Positions 51,040 through 60,075 are shown, counted from the stretch's first letter. The stretch is DNA of 64,000 nucleotides from Streptomyces sp. A012304 (GCF_026008495.1 NZ_BQUN01000095.1:22583-86582); one strand, 5' to 3'. Notes: a model not told the origin generated them from the letters alone. Numbers and translations: made by a program.

Positions 51040-52458
51040 ATGAGCATGAGCGAGAAGGCGCGTGGTACGGGCCCGGGGCGGGAGCGGCTGGTGGTGATCG
51101 GCGGGGACGCGGCGGGCATGTCCGCGGCGTCCCAGGCCCGCCGGCTCAAGGGGCCCGAGGAGCTGGAGATCGTGGCCTTCGAGCGCGGCCACTTCACGTC
51201 CTTCTCCGCGTGCGGCATCCCGTACTGGGTGGGCGGTGACGTCACCGAGCGGGACGATCTGATCGCCCGCACGCCCGAGGAGCACCGCGCGCGGGGGATC
51301 GACCTGCGCCTGCGCACCGAGGTCACGGAGATCGACGTGGCCCGGCAGAGGGTACGCGCGCGTGACGTCGATTCCGGCGCGGAGTCCTGGACGTCGTACG
51401 ACAAGCTCGTCATCGCGACGGGGGCGCGTCCGATCCGGCCGGACATGCCGGGGGCCGACGCCGAGGGCGTGCACGGGGTGCAGACGCTGGACGACGGGCA
51501 GGAGCTGCTCGACACGCTCACACGCGCGCGTGGGCGGCGCGCCGTGGTGGTCGGCGCCGGCTACATCGGCGTGGAGATGGCCGAGGCGCTCATCAAGCGC
51601 GGCTTCCTGGTGACGGTGGTGAACCGGGGCAGCGAGCCGATGTCGACCCTGGACCCGGACATGGGGCGGCTGGTGCACGAGGCCATGGAGGGGCTGGGCA
51701 TCACCATGGTCGACGACGCGGAGGTGACGAAGCTGCTCACCGGCGAGGACGGCCGCGTCCGGGCCGTGGTCACGCAGGACGCCGAGTACCCGGCGGACGT
51801 GGTCGTGCTCGGCATCGGCGTCCGCCCGCAGACCGCGCTCGCCCGGGCCGCCGGTCTCCCGCTGGGCGCCCACGGGGGCCTGCTCACCGACCTGTCGATG
51901 CGGGTGCGCGGCCACGAGAACATCTGGGCGGGCGGCGACTGCGTCGAGGTCCTGGACCTGGTCTCCGGCCAGGAGCGCCACATCCCGCTCGGCACCCACG
52001 CCAACAAGCACGGCCAGGTCATCGGCACCAACGTCGGCGGCGGCTACGCCACCTTCCCCGGTGTCGTGGGCACGGCCGTCAGCAAGGTCTGCGACCTGGA
52101 GATCGCCCGCACGGGCCTCCGCGAGAAGGACGCCCGCCGGGTCGGCCTGCGGTTCGAGACGGTGACCGTCGAGTCCACCAGCCGCGCCGGCTACTACCCC
52201 GGCGCCTCCCCCATGACGGTCAAGATGCTCGCCGAACGCCGCACCGGACGGCTGCTGGGCGTCCAGATCGTCGGCAGGGAGGGCGCGGGAAAGCGCGTGG
52301 ACATCGCGGCGGTCGCGCTCACGGCGGGCATGACGGTGGAACAGATGACGGCCCTGGACCTCGGTTACGCCCCGCCGTTCAGCCCGGTGTGGGATCCGGT
52401 GCTGGTCGCGGCGAGAAAGGCGGCAGCCAAGGTGCGGGACGCGGGCGGGGGGCGATGA
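51040..52458 (+). CDS. FAD-dependent pyridine nucleotide-disulphide oxidoreductase (CoA-disulfide reductase type)
   Basis: 472 aa. The FAD site is VVIGGDAAGMSAASQARR. The active-site Cys58 is in SFSACGIPYW, the single-Cys pattern of CoA-disulfide reductase and NADH oxidase. The NAD site is VVGAGYIGVEMAE, and the second FAD motif ENIWAGGDC. It probably reduces CoA disulfide or a similar thiol. ATG 51040. Confidence 0.92.
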   Translation: MSMSEKARGTGPGRERLVVIGGDAAGMSAASQARRLKGPEELEIVAFERGHFTSFSACGIPYWVGGDVTERDDLIARTPEEHRARGIDLRLRTEVTEIDVARQRVRARDVDSGAESWTSYDKLVIATGARPIRPDMPGADAEGVHGVQTLDDGQELLDTLTRARGRRAVVVGAGYIGVEMAEALIKRGFLVTVVNRGSEPMSTLDPDMGRLVHEAMEGLGITMVDDAEVTKLLTGEDGRVRAVVTQDAEYPADVVVLGIGVRPQTALARAAGLPLGAHGGLLTDLSMRVRGHENIWAGGDCVEVLDLVSGQERHIPLGTHANKHGQVIGTNVGGGYATFPGVVGTAVSKVCDLEIARTGLREKDARRVGLRFETVTVESTSRAGYYPGASPMTVKMLAERRTGRLLGVQIVGREGAGKRVDIAAVALTAGMTVEQMTALDLGYAPPFSPVWDPVLVAARKAAAKVRDAGGGR

Positions 52459-52650
52459 GCCGCGTTCCCGGCCCGGGCGGGGCGGCGATCCACGCCTCCG
52501 GCCCGGGCGCGGGGCGGTGAGCCTCGTTCCCGGCCCGGGCGGGAGGGTGGTGAGCCTCGTTCCCGGCCCGGGCGGGAGGGCGGTGCGCCGCGGGCGCTCC
52601 CGCGCCGTGCGTGGGGGCGGTGAGCCGCGGCGCTCCCGCGCCGGGCGGGG
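52455..52650. repeat. GC-rich tandem repeats (33-bp unit) after the flavoprotein gene
   Basis: Bases 52516-52548 and 52549-52581 are identical except for the last base. A related, degenerate copy starts at 52455. The repeats contain the palindrome CCCGGCCCGGG-like core and lie in a 190-bp intergenic gap between convergent genes, so a termination role is possible. Confidence 0.75.
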
Positions 52651-52651
52651 G

Positions 52652-52915
52652 CTAGGCCGTGCCGCTGATCCTCGGCAGGGTCGACACCGCGGCGGGCTGC
52701 TCCGCCGGCTTCGCGTGCGCGGCCGTCGCCGGCCGGGACCGCAGCCGGTGGCTGACCGCCTCGTCGAGCGTCACCGGCCGCTGCATCTGGGAAGCGAGCC
52801 TGCCCGCCTCCTGGCCGAGCCGCGCCACGTCCTCCCAGGGGAGGCGGATCACGAGTGCCAGCTCCGCCTCACCGTCGGGCGTCGCGTGCATGGCAGGGGT
52901 AACCCGGTCGTTCAT
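52652..52915 (-). CDS. Small conserved-looking protein of unknown function
   Basis: 87 aa from ATG 52915, with a GAGGAAC ribosome site. It contains ELALVIRLPWEDVARLGQEAGRLASQMQRPVTLDEAVSHRLRSR, a helical amphipathic segment, then an Ala/Pro tail. No known domain or membrane segment. Third codon positions are strongly GC, as in real genes here. Confidence 0.6.
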   Translation of the reverse strand: MNDRVTPAMHATPDGEAELALVIRLPWEDVARLGQEAGRLASQMQRPVTLDEAVSHRLRSRPATAAHAKPAEQPAAVSTLPRISGTA

Positions 52916-53040
52916 CGCCTGTTCCTCACGTCGTCCCCGCGGTCCGCCTTCCCCGGACCGCGGGCGGTTGCCGAGACATACGCACGCCCCGGGCGGGACG
53001 TTCACCGATTCGCCGAACGGATCGGGGGCAGTACTTCCTT

Positions 53041-53847
53041 GTGGTCATCCCCGTCCATGACGTGAACCCCGCGCGGCGCACCCCGGTGGTGACGTACGGG
53101 CTGATCGCCGTGAACGTCTTCGTGTTCGTCTTCATGCCGGGTCTGTCCGGGTCGGTGGCGGGCGACAGCGCACTGGCGCAGACCTGCCATCTGCACGCGT
53201 TCCTGGATCAGTACGCCGCCGTGCCGCGCGAGCTGATCCACGATCAGCTGCCCCGGCTGGTCCCCACGGGCGAGGTGCGGGACGGCGGGTGTGTGCTGGG
53301 CCCACCGGACTACGACAAGTCCCCGCCGCTGAGCGTCCTCACCGCGATGTTCCTGCACGGCGGCTGGCTGCACCTGCTGGGCAACATGCTGTTCCTGCTG
53401 ATCTTCGGCAACAACATCGAGGACCGCATGGGCCACGTCCGCTTCGCGCTGTTCTACGGCGCCTGCGGCTACGCGGCGTCGTACGGCTTCGCGCTGCTGA
53501 ACGCCGACTCGGCCGACCCGCTGATCGGCGCGTCGGGAGCCATCGCCGGGGTTCTGGGCGCCTACCTGGTGCTGTTCCCGAAGGCCAGGGTGTGGGTGCT
53601 GGTCCCGTTCCTGATCTTCCTGCCGCTGCGGCTGCCGGCCTGGCTGGTGCTGGGCTTCTGGTTCGTGCTCCAGGCCTTCTATTCCTCCGGCGAGGGCGTC
53701 GCCGACGCGGGCACGGTGGCGTACGCGGCGCACATCGTGGGCTTCCTCGCGGGCATGCTGCTCGCCTGGCCGCTCAAGGCGGGCACTCCGCCGCCGCCGG
53801 AGCCACGGGGGCTGCTGTTCGGCAGGCGGGCGCGGCCAGGATGGTGA
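53041..53847 (+). CDS. Rhomboid-family intramembrane serine protease
   Basis: 268 aa, about six helices. The catalytic Ser166 is in GASGAIAG, the His is in AAHIVGF (231), and the family motif FLHGGWLHLLGNM is present. It cleaves membrane proteins within the bilayer; target unknown. GTG 53041. It is the last ordinary gene before the dormancy island. Confidence 0.92.
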   Translation: MVIPVHDVNPARRTPVVTYGLIAVNVFVFVFMPGLSGSVAGDSALAQTCHLHAFLDQYAAVPRELIHDQLPRLVPTGEVRDGGCVLGPPDYDKSPPLSVLTAMFLHGGWLHLLGNMLFLLIFGNNIEDRMGHVRFALFYGACGYAASYGFALLNADSADPLIGASGAIAGVLGAYLVLFPKARVWVLVPFLIFLPLRLPAWLVLGFWFVLQAFYSSGEGVADAGTVAYAAHIVGFLAGMLLAWPLKAGTPPPPEPRGLLFGRRARPGW

Positions 53848-54348
53848 GAGCGACCGCACTCGGGGCACGTCCGGGCGCCAAGGTGATCACGACCAGGGGA
53901 TCATCGGTGCTGATCCGGACTGCACAGGCAGCGTCACGCCCTGTCCGGTGCGACGTCTCAGGAAGGACAGCCACACAGGCCGGGCAGCGCCGCGTACCAC
54001 CGCGATCGCGGCACTGCCCGCACTATGCGGCTCACCCGCCGGGGCCGACCTGCCGCGGTGGCTGAGCCGGTGCCGGAATGCTCCCCGTATCCATGCCTCC
54101 GGGGTCCGGGCCGCCGCCCACCCCCGGCCAAGGCCGTTCGTCTGCGCCGGGCAGCCAGACGGCATCCGCTTCGCAGCGGCGGACGGCGACGGCTCGCGCC
54201 GTGCGCAGCGCTGCGACCACAGCCCTCGCGGGACCAAAGGTCCTGGACCCGGGAACGGCCGCATCTAACACATGCGTGCACCTGCTGACAGGGCCGTTCG
54301 GGCATGATGGGCGAGGTGCCGGCGGCACCGATTCCGGAGGGAGCGGGG
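53848..54348. other. Non-coding region and promoter of the sensor kinase
   Basis: About 500 bases without a convincing gene. The final part carries the palindrome at 54290-54305. A second palindrome, GGACCAAAGGTCC (54231-54243), could be a DosR-like half-site pair but has different spacing. Open frames on both strands lack ribosome sites and similarity. Confidence 0.55.
54290..54305. promoter_or_regulatory. 16-bp palindrome box A (imperfect)
   Basis: AGGGCCGTTCGGGCAT matches AGGGCCGNNCGGCCCT at all but two of its specified bases. It is 43 bases upstream of the kinase start codon at 54349, so it probably overlaps the promoter. Confidence 0.55.
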
Positions 54349-56085
54349 ATGGCGGAGAATCCAGCGACGGAGCGCAGGGGCCGCCCGGCGACACCCCAAT
54401 TGCGACTGGATGAGCTGCTGGAGGGCCTTCAGGCACAGGTGGAGCAGGTTCGCTCGGCCCGGGACCGGGTGCACACGCTGTTGGACGCGGTCCTCGCCAT
54501 CGGCACCGATCTGGATCTCGATGTCGTGCTGCGGCGGATCACCGAGTCCGCAGTCACCCTGGTGGACGCCCAGTACGGGGCCCTGGGCGTGCTGGGCGAG
54601 GAAGGGAAGATCCGGCAGTTCATCACGGTCGGCATGGACGAGGACACCATCCGCACCATCGGTCACTATCCCGAGGGCCAGGGCATCCTGGGGCTGCTGA
54701 TCAAGGAGCCGGAGCCGCTGCGGCTGGCCGACCTGGGCCGACACCCCGACTCGGTGGGCTTTCCCGCGGGCCATCCGCCGATGACGACGTTCCTGGGCGT
54801 GCCGGTGCGGGTGCGCGACCAGGTCTTCGGAAATCTGTACCTGACCGACAAGCGCGGCGGGGCGGAGTTCGACGACGATGACGAGGCGGTGCTGCGCATG
54901 CTGGCGGCCGCGGCGGGCGTCGCGATCGACAACGCGCGCCTGTACGAGGACACGCGCCGCAGGGAGCGGTGGCTGGCGGCGAGCAGTGAACTGACCCGCA
55001 GTCTGTTGTCCGGCACCGACCCGGACCAGGTGCTGCACCAGGTCGCCGCGACCGTCAGGGCTCTGTCGGACGCTGATCTGGTGACGCTGGCGGTGCCGTT
55101 CGACGGCGGCGACGAGCTGGTGATCGAGGCGGCCGACGGCGAAGGCGCCGAGCGGGTTCAGGGGCTGGTGCTGGCTGCCACCACACTGGCCGCGAAGGTC
55201 TACCAGTCCAACGAGCGGATCACCAGCGGTGCGCTGTCCGACGAGCCGCAGGCGGGAGGCGGCTCCGCGGCACGGATCGACCTGGGGCCCGGTTTCCTGC
55301 TCCCGCTGGGAGGTGGCGAGCATGTCCGAGGCGTCCTGCAGGTCGCCAACCGGGTCGGCGGAGCCGAGTTCTCGGACGCCACCACCATGATCAGCAGTTT
55401 CGCCGACCAGGCCGCACTCGCGCTGGAGATCGCCGAGCACCGGCGCGAAGCGGAACACCTGGTGGTGCTGAGCGACCGCGATCGCATCGCCCGCGACCTG
55501 CACGACCTGGCCATCCAGCGGCTGTTCGCCTCCGGGCTGACCCTGAACTCGGTACTGGGCCGCGTCTCCGACCGGCCCCAGGTGGCCGAGCGTGTCCAGC
55601 GGGTCGTCGACGACCTCGACGACACCATCAAGACGGTACGGGGCACGATCTACGCGCTGCGCGAGCGCGACCGCTCCGACGGCCGCGGCGGACTGCGCGC
55701 AAAGCTCCTGGCCGAGACCGACCAGGCCGCCGCCGTGCTGGGATTCAGTCCCGCCCTGCGTATGACTGGTCTGCTGGACACCGACGTGCCCTCCGACTAT
55801 GCCGAGCACCTCGTCGCCGTGCTGAGTGAGACGCTGTCGAACACCGCCCGGCACGCGCACGCCACCGCCGTCGAGGTCACCACCGAGACGGATGGCAGCC
55901 GGCTGCGGCTGCGCGTCGCCGACAACGGAACCGGCATCGACCCGGCCGTCACCCGGCGCAGCGGCCTGGACAACCTCCGCCGGCGCGCCGCCGACCTCGG
56001 CGGCAGCTTCGCCCTCACCCCGAACCAGCCCACCGGCACCATCGCGGAATGGACGGTGCCGCTGCCCGCACAGGCCCAAGCCTGA
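54349..56085 (+). CDS. osdK: DevS/OsdK-like GAF sensor histidine kinase
   Basis: 578 aa, soluble. Two GAF domains (about residues 45-190 and 205-370) precede a HisKA_3 kinase core: H box RDLHDLAIQRLF (His385), then NTARHAHA and a terminal HATPase (VADNGTGIDPA, RSGLDNLRRRA). GAF-A has PAGHPPMTTFLGVPVRVRD with His142, near the place of the heme ligand of mycobacterial DevS, so oxygen or redox sensing is likely. ATG 54349 follows a GGAGGGAG site, better than ATG 54304. Its regulator is at 58799 in the same island. Confidence 0.88.
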   Translation: MAENPATERRGRPATPQLRLDELLEGLQAQVEQVRSARDRVHTLLDAVLAIGTDLDLDVVLRRITESAVTLVDAQYGALGVLGEEGKIRQFITVGMDEDTIRTIGHYPEGQGILGLLIKEPEPLRLADLGRHPDSVGFPAGHPPMTTFLGVPVRVRDQVFGNLYLTDKRGGAEFDDDDEAVLRMLAAAAGVAIDNARLYEDTRRRERWLAASSELTRSLLSGTDPDQVLHQVAATVRALSDADLVTLAVPFDGGDELVIEAADGEGAERVQGLVLAATTLAAKVYQSNERITSGALSDEPQAGGGSAARIDLGPGFLLPLGGGEHVRGVLQVANRVGGAEFSDATTMISSFADQAALALEIAEHRREAEHLVVLSDRDRIARDLHDLAIQRLFASGLTLNSVLGRVSDRPQVAERVQRVVDDLDDTIKTVRGTIYALRERDRSDGRGGLRAKLLAETDQAAAVLGFSPALRMTGLLDTDVPSDYAEHLVAVLSETLSNTARHAHATAVEVTTETDGSRLRLRVADNGTGIDPAVTRRSGLDNLRRRAADLGGSFALTPNQPTGTIAEWTVPLPAQAQA

Positions 56086-56680
56086 ACCCGCGTTCCAACG
56101 CGTCAGGAGAACGCCCGCGATGCCGCACGTGTCCTGAAGGGACAAGCAACGCCCGGCCCATGAAACATGGCCGTCGGGCCGCGTCGCCGTCACGCAGCCG
56201 CCTCGGGCCCACCCGCGTCCCGTGGGTGGGAGCACGCTCGCCGTTGAACAGCCCGCGGATCCCGGAGAGTTGTCCCTCCGGGACATCGAAGGAACACCAG
56301 CCAGGTCGGCCCGACCCCTCTGACGGTGAACTGCCGCTCTTCGACTTCATCGGCTGGACCATGTTGTCCGTCCCTTTCCTCTTCAGGGGGGTACTGCTCC
56401 ACCGGGATCGCACGCGCACCACAGTCCCCTTGCCGGCGATACGGCATCCCGGAACCACTGTCCGCACCAAGAGCCACCGGCGGCATGGACCATCAGTCCC
56501 TACCGGCGGACAGACGGTCCCCGAGTCCGGACCCGGACGTCCCTCCACACCGCCCCCTGCACCGCGTTGCCCGCGCGGCTCCGGCGGAACAGCGGCAGCG
56601 ATCGGCAGGCCCCCATCCCGCCCAAGGGGTAGGGCCGGTCGGCCCTACCCCCTCCCCGCGACCGCGGGGACTATGGACTG
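56086..56680. other. Long non-coding region upstream of the PPOX-family gene
   Basis: About 590 bases. Open frames on the minus strand (for example 56190-56486 and 56015-56548) have no recognisable domain or ribosome site and look like chance or decayed DNA. The end holds a strong palindrome (56626-56651) that includes box B. Confidence 0.55.
56631..56646. promoter_or_regulatory. 16-bp palindrome box B (perfect)
   Basis: AGGGCCGGTCGGCCCT. The symmetry extends further: 12 bases at 56626-56637 are exactly mirrored at 56640-56651. It lies 34 bases upstream of the start codon at 56681. Confidence 0.8.
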
Positions 56681-57097
56681 ATGTTCCATGACAACGCCTT
56701 TCGCGCACTCGACCGGCAGGAGTGCCTGCGCCTGCTTGCCAAGGTGCCGGTCGGCCGCGTCGTCTACACCCGGCAGGCACTGCCCGCGGTGCTCCCCGTC
56801 AACTTCTCCCTGGGCACGGACACTTCCGTCCTGCTGTGCACCTCGCCGGACTCGGACCTCGTCCGCGCCATCGACGGCGTTGTGGTCGCCTTCGAGGCGG
56901 ACGAGCTCGACGCGGCGACCCGGTCCGGCTGGAGCGTGGTCGTCACCGGCCGGGCCACCGTGGTGACCGATCCCGCCGAGCAGGAACGGCTGTCGCAGGC
57001 CGGCCCCATCTCCTGGATGCCCCTGCGGGACGCGGTGTTCGTACGGATCGAGACCGAGATGGTCACCGGACGCGAACTCAGGGGGCTCGGCACGTAG
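56681..57097 (+). CDS. PPOX-fold (pyridoxamine 5'-phosphate oxidase-like) flavoprotein
   Basis: 138 aa. It reads ALDRQECLRLLAKVPVGRVVYTRQALPAVLPVNFSL, then TSPDSDLVRAIDGVVVAFEADELDAATRSGWSVVVTGRATVV, the split-barrel FMN- or F420-binding fold. Relatives are common in hypoxia/dormancy regulons. Starts at ATG 56681, just behind box B. A reductase or cofactor-binding role is likely; substrate unknown. Confidence 0.88.
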   Translation: MFHDNAFRALDRQECLRLLAKVPVGRVVYTRQALPAVLPVNFSLGTDTSVLLCTSPDSDLVRAIDGVVVAFEADELDAATRSGWSVVVTGRATVVTDPAEQERLSQAGPISWMPLRDAVFVRIETEMVTGRELRGLGT

Positions 57098-57626
57098 TGA
57101 GGCGCAGCCCGCCGCGGCCGTGCCCGCCGGGCGTCTGGCGCCTGCGGCGTGGAATGGGCGTGGGCCGACGGTGCGGAGTCAGCCTAATCCAGGGTGTAGG
57201 CGGCTCGGTCCGGTCCCCACAAGGGGCCGACGGGCGGCTTGCGACGGACGGCGGAATGCCTTCGGCCCTCACGGTCCTTGAGACCCGCTCTGCCTGGTCT
57301 GCAAGACCTTCCCATAGAGCGGCGTCCCGGCGTCTCCGCACCACGACGAGACCGCGCCTGCCGTGAGCGTCGCGGTGATGACGTGGACACCGGGCTGATG
57401 CCTCCGTTTCCCCGGGCCCTTCGAGGCCTCTGTCACCCTCGCGGCAGGTTGCGCAACCGCCCATGACGGCGCTGGTGTCGGCGTCCGCGGACGCCGACCC
57501 GCTGGTCATCGGATCCCGGGGCCTCGGCGGCACCCCACCCGGCGGGCCGATTCCAGTGTCTGCCCGACGGCAGCGCCGAGCACCCGGAATCAGCGCGCCG
57601 ACGTGGCCAAGGCGGAACGCGATGGA
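57098..57626. other. Non-coding region with a universal stress protein relic
   Basis: About 530 bases between convergent genes. Apart from the relic at 57463-57600 no gene is convincing. The DNA looks like decayed coding sequence rather than a regulatory region. Confidence 0.5.
57463..57600 (+). pseudogene. Universal stress protein remnant
   Basis: The frame reads ALVSASADADPLVIGSRGLGGT, which matches the conserved ATP-binding loop region of universal stress proteins (ADLLVVGSRGRGG). Downstream the similarity is lost at once, and no intact upstream half is present. A short decayed fragment. Confidence 0.55.
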
Positions 57627-58655
57627 TCAGGCCCGTGGGAGCGTGCGGGCGACGTACTCGGTGAGGTCGAGCAGACGGTTGGTGTAGCCCCACTCGTTGT
57701 CGTACCAGCCGAAGACCTTCACCAGCTCGCCGTGCGCCTGCGTCAGCGGGGCGTCCAGGACGCACGAGGCGGGGTCTCCGACGACGTCACGGGAGACGAT
57801 CGGGGCGTCCGAGACCCGCAGGATTCCCTTCAGCGGCCCGTCGGCGGCCTCCCGGAACGCGGCGTCGACCTCGTCAGCGGTCACGGGCCGCTCAAGGATC
57901 ACGCTCAGGTCGGTCAGGGAGCCGTCCTCGACCGGCACGCGGACGGCGATGCCGTCCAAGGTCCCGGACAGCTCCGGCAGGACCAGGCCGACCGCGCGGG
58001 CGGCGCCGGTGGACGTGGGGATGATGTTGACGGCGGCGCTGCGGCCGCGCCGCAGGTCCTTGTGCGGGCCGTCGAGGACCACCTGGTCGTTGGTGTAGCC
58101 GTGGATGGTGGTCATCAGGCCCTTGACCAGGCCGAAGTGCTCGTCGAGGACCTTGACCATGGGGGCCGCGCAGTTGGTGGTGCAGGAGGCGTTGGAGAGG
58201 ACGTGGTCGTTCTCCGGGTCGTACGTGCCCTCGTTGACGCCCATCACGATCGTGGCGTCGACTCCCTTGCCCGGTACGGAGAGCAGTACCTTGCGGGCGC
58301 CTGCCTTCAGGTGCAGGCCGGCCTGCTCGCGGGTGCGGAAGCGGCCGGTCGACTCGATGACCAGGTCCACGCCGGCGTCCGCCCAGTCCAGCTCGGCCGG
58401 GTCACGCTCCGCGGTCACCACGATGCGGTGGCCGTCGACGGTGGTCGAGTCGTCGTCGTGCTCCACGGTGCGGCCGAGGCGGCCGTACGTCGAGTCGTAC
58501 GCCAGGAGATGGGCCAGCGCCTCCGGCGAGGTGAGGTCGTTGACCGCCACGACCTCGACCGGTGCGCCGGTACCGCTCTCCGCGCGCTCCAGCGCGCAGC
58601 GCAGGTAGTTGCGTCCGATGCGGCCGAAGCCGTTGATGCCCACGCGCACGCTCAT
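57627..58655 (-). CDS. gap: Glyceraldehyde-3-phosphate dehydrogenase, type I
   Basis: 342 aa. The NAD site is GINGFGRIGRN with Asp40 (VNDL, NAD rather than NADP preference). The catalytic Cys158 is in SNASCTTN and His185 in TIHGYTND; WYDNEWGY is near the C-terminus. It is an extra glycolytic enzyme in the dormancy island rather than in the usual gap-pgk-tpi operon. ATG 58655 has a GGGAGGG site. Box C lies about 103 bases upstream of its start. Confidence 0.95.
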   Translation of the reverse strand: MSVRVGINGFGRIGRNYLRCALERAESGTGAPVEVVAVNDLTSPEALAHLLAYDSTYGRLGRTVEHDDDSTTVDGHRIVVTAERDPAELDWADAGVDLVIESTGRFRTREQAGLHLKAGARKVLLSVPGKGVDATIVMGVNEGTYDPENDHVLSNASCTTNCAAPMVKVLDEHFGLVKGLMTTIHGYTNDQVVLDGPHKDLRRGRSAAVNIIPTSTGAARAVGLVLPELSGTLDGIAVRVPVEDGSLTDLSVILERPVTADEVDAAFREAADGPLKGILRVSDAPIVSRDVVGDPASCVLDAPLTQAHGELVKVFGWYDNEWGYTNRLLDLTEYVARTLPRA

Positions 58656-58757
58656 GTCCGTCGCCCTCCCGATCAATGCTGCCCGGCGGTGTCCGGGTGT
58701 GCTGCCAGCCTGGGGGCCGGGGAGGGGGTCCGGCTTGGGCCGCACGGGGGTCAGGTG

Positions 58758-58773
58758 AGGGACGTTCGGCCCT
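58758..58773. promoter_or_regulatory. 16-bp palindrome box C (one mismatch)
   Basis: AGGGACGTTCGGCCCT differs from the consensus at one base. It lies between the gap and regulator genes, both transcribed leftward, about 103 bases upstream of the gap start. Confidence 0.7.
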
Positions 58774-58798
58774 GCGGGTTCCGACTGCGTGGGGAGGC

Positions 58799-59491
58799 TC
58801 AGTGTCCGTCGTGCCGCAGCCGGTCCTGGGCCTGCGTGGCGATGACCGCGGCCTGGATGCGCCGCTCCACGCCGAGCTTGGCGAGCAGGCGGGAGATGTG
58901 GTTCTTGACCGTCTTCTCGGCGAGGTAGAGCCGCTGGCCGATCTGGCGGTTGGTCAGGCCCTCGCCGATCAGGGCCAGGATCTCCCGCTCGCGGGCGGTG
59001 AGCCCCGGCAGGGCGTCCGGCTCCTCCTCCGGCTGCTGGTCCTGGCGCAGCCGGGCCATCACCTTGGCGGTGGCGCTCGGATCGAGCAGGGACTGGCCGG
59101 CGGCCACCGCGCGGACGGCCGAGACCAGGTCCGTGCCCTGGATCTGCTTCAGCACGTACCCGGAGGCGCCGGCCATGATCGAGTCGAGCAGGGCCTCCTC
59201 GTCGTCGAACGAGGTCAGCATCAGGCAGGACAGTTCCGGCATGCGGGAGCGCAGCTCGCGGCAGACGGTCACGCCGTCGCCGTCGGGCAGGCGCACGTCG
59301 AGCACGGCCACCTGCGGGCGCAGTGCGGGTACGCGCACCAGGGCCTGCTCGACGGTGCCGGCCTCGCCGATCACGGTGATGTCCGGCTCGTCGTTCAGCA
59401 GGTCGCGCACCCCGCGCCGTACCACCTCGTGGTCGTCCAGCAGGAAGACCCGGATCGGGTTGTCGGTACCGGGGCGCTCGCTGTCCGCCAT
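58799..59491 (-). CDS. osdR: DevR/OsdR-like NarL/FixJ response regulator
   Basis: 230 aa. Receiver: LLDDHEVV, phospho-acceptor Asp65 (VAVLDVRLPDGDG), and Lys in GYVLKQ. The LuxR-type helix-turn-helix reads LTAREREILALIGEGLTNRQIGQRLYLAEKTVKNHISRLLAKLGVERR. It is the likely partner of the GAF kinase and, with box D upstream, probably regulates itself. ATG 59491 follows AGGAG at good spacing; longer frames are not used. Confidence 0.92.
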   Translation of the reverse strand: MADSERPGTDNPIRVFLLDDHEVVRRGVRDLLNDEPDITVIGEAGTVEQALVRVPALRPQVAVLDVRLPDGDGVTVCRELRSRMPELSCLMLTSFDDEEALLDSIMAGASGYVLKQIQGTDLVSAVRAVAAGQSLLDPSATAKVMARLRQDQQPEEEPDALPGLTAREREILALIGEGLTNRQIGQRLYLAEKTVKNHISRLLAKLGVERRIQAAVIATQAQDRLRHDGH

Positions 59492-59598
59492 CGACGGCTC
59501 CTGTCCTGTGTCGTCTGTTTCTGGAACCGGAAACCGCCGGATGGGCGGGACCGGTCCCTCCCTGTCGCAGATCCTGTGCGATTCCGGGCCGAACGGCC

Positions 59599-59614
59599 AG
59601 GGCCGACCGGCCCT
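59599..59614. promoter_or_regulatory. 16-bp palindrome box D (perfect)
   Basis: AGGGCCGACCGGCCCT. It lies 108 bases upstream of the osdR-like start on the minus strand, and on the plus strand about 135 bases before the stress protein relic, so it may once have served both. Confidence 0.8.
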
Positions 59615-59750
59615 TTTCGCTCTACCGTTCCCGCTTTCCCGCACGTACCGGTTTTGATCGCCTGCCCGGCGCCGGACGGTGCCGAACGCGGAGAAGACCG
59701 GAGGTCTCTCCCAACCTGCGCGACCCAGCTGTGTCGGACATAGCCCGATT

Positions 59751-60037
59751 ATCGGGCAGCTGGCCCGCCAGGAAGGCGGCATCACGGGTCAGGCGGAGAA
59801 GGCACTGTCCGCTGCTCTCACGCCGTGGCGCGAGAAGTACCCGCAGGTCCCCGTCGCCCACACGGTCGATCTCGCCCGCCCCTCCGGAGTCGTGCTGAGA
59901 AGGCCGCCGCGCAGGCCGGACTCGTGGTGGTCGGCCGCCGGGTGCACCGTCCGGCGCTCGGTATGCGCCTCGGGCCGGTGGCCCATGCGGTTCTGCACCA
60001 CGCCGCGGCCTCGGTCGCCGTAGTGCCCCACGACTGA
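59751..60037 (+). pseudogene. Universal stress protein, N-terminally truncated and frameshifted
   Basis: One frame encodes EKALSAALTPWREKYPQVPVAHTVDLARPSGVVL. After a frameshift near 59895 another encodes AQAGLVVVGRRVHRPALGMRLGPVAHAVLHHAAASVAVVPHD, ending at TGA 60035-60037. Together they make the C-terminal half of a universal stress protein. The N-terminal domain is missing. In related regulons such proteins are direct targets, so this is a recent loss. Confidence 0.75.
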
Positions 60038-60059
60038 GGGCCGGATTCCGCTCGGTTTG

Positions 60060-60075
60060 AGGGCCGAGCGGCCCT
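60060..60075. promoter_or_regulatory. 16-bp palindrome box E (perfect)
   Basis: AGGGCCGAGCGGCCCT, 89 bases upstream of the alcohol dehydrogenase start codon at 60165. Confidence 0.8.

Noticed and set aside
54230..54244. GGGACCAAAGGTCCT as a DosR-like box before the GAF kinase
   Set aside because: Odd spacing unlike the other five boxes; kept only as a weak alternative within the promoter region.
56015..56548. Minus-strand ORFs upstream of the PPOX gene
   Set aside because: No recognisable motif in any frame, no ribosome site; possibly decayed DNA.
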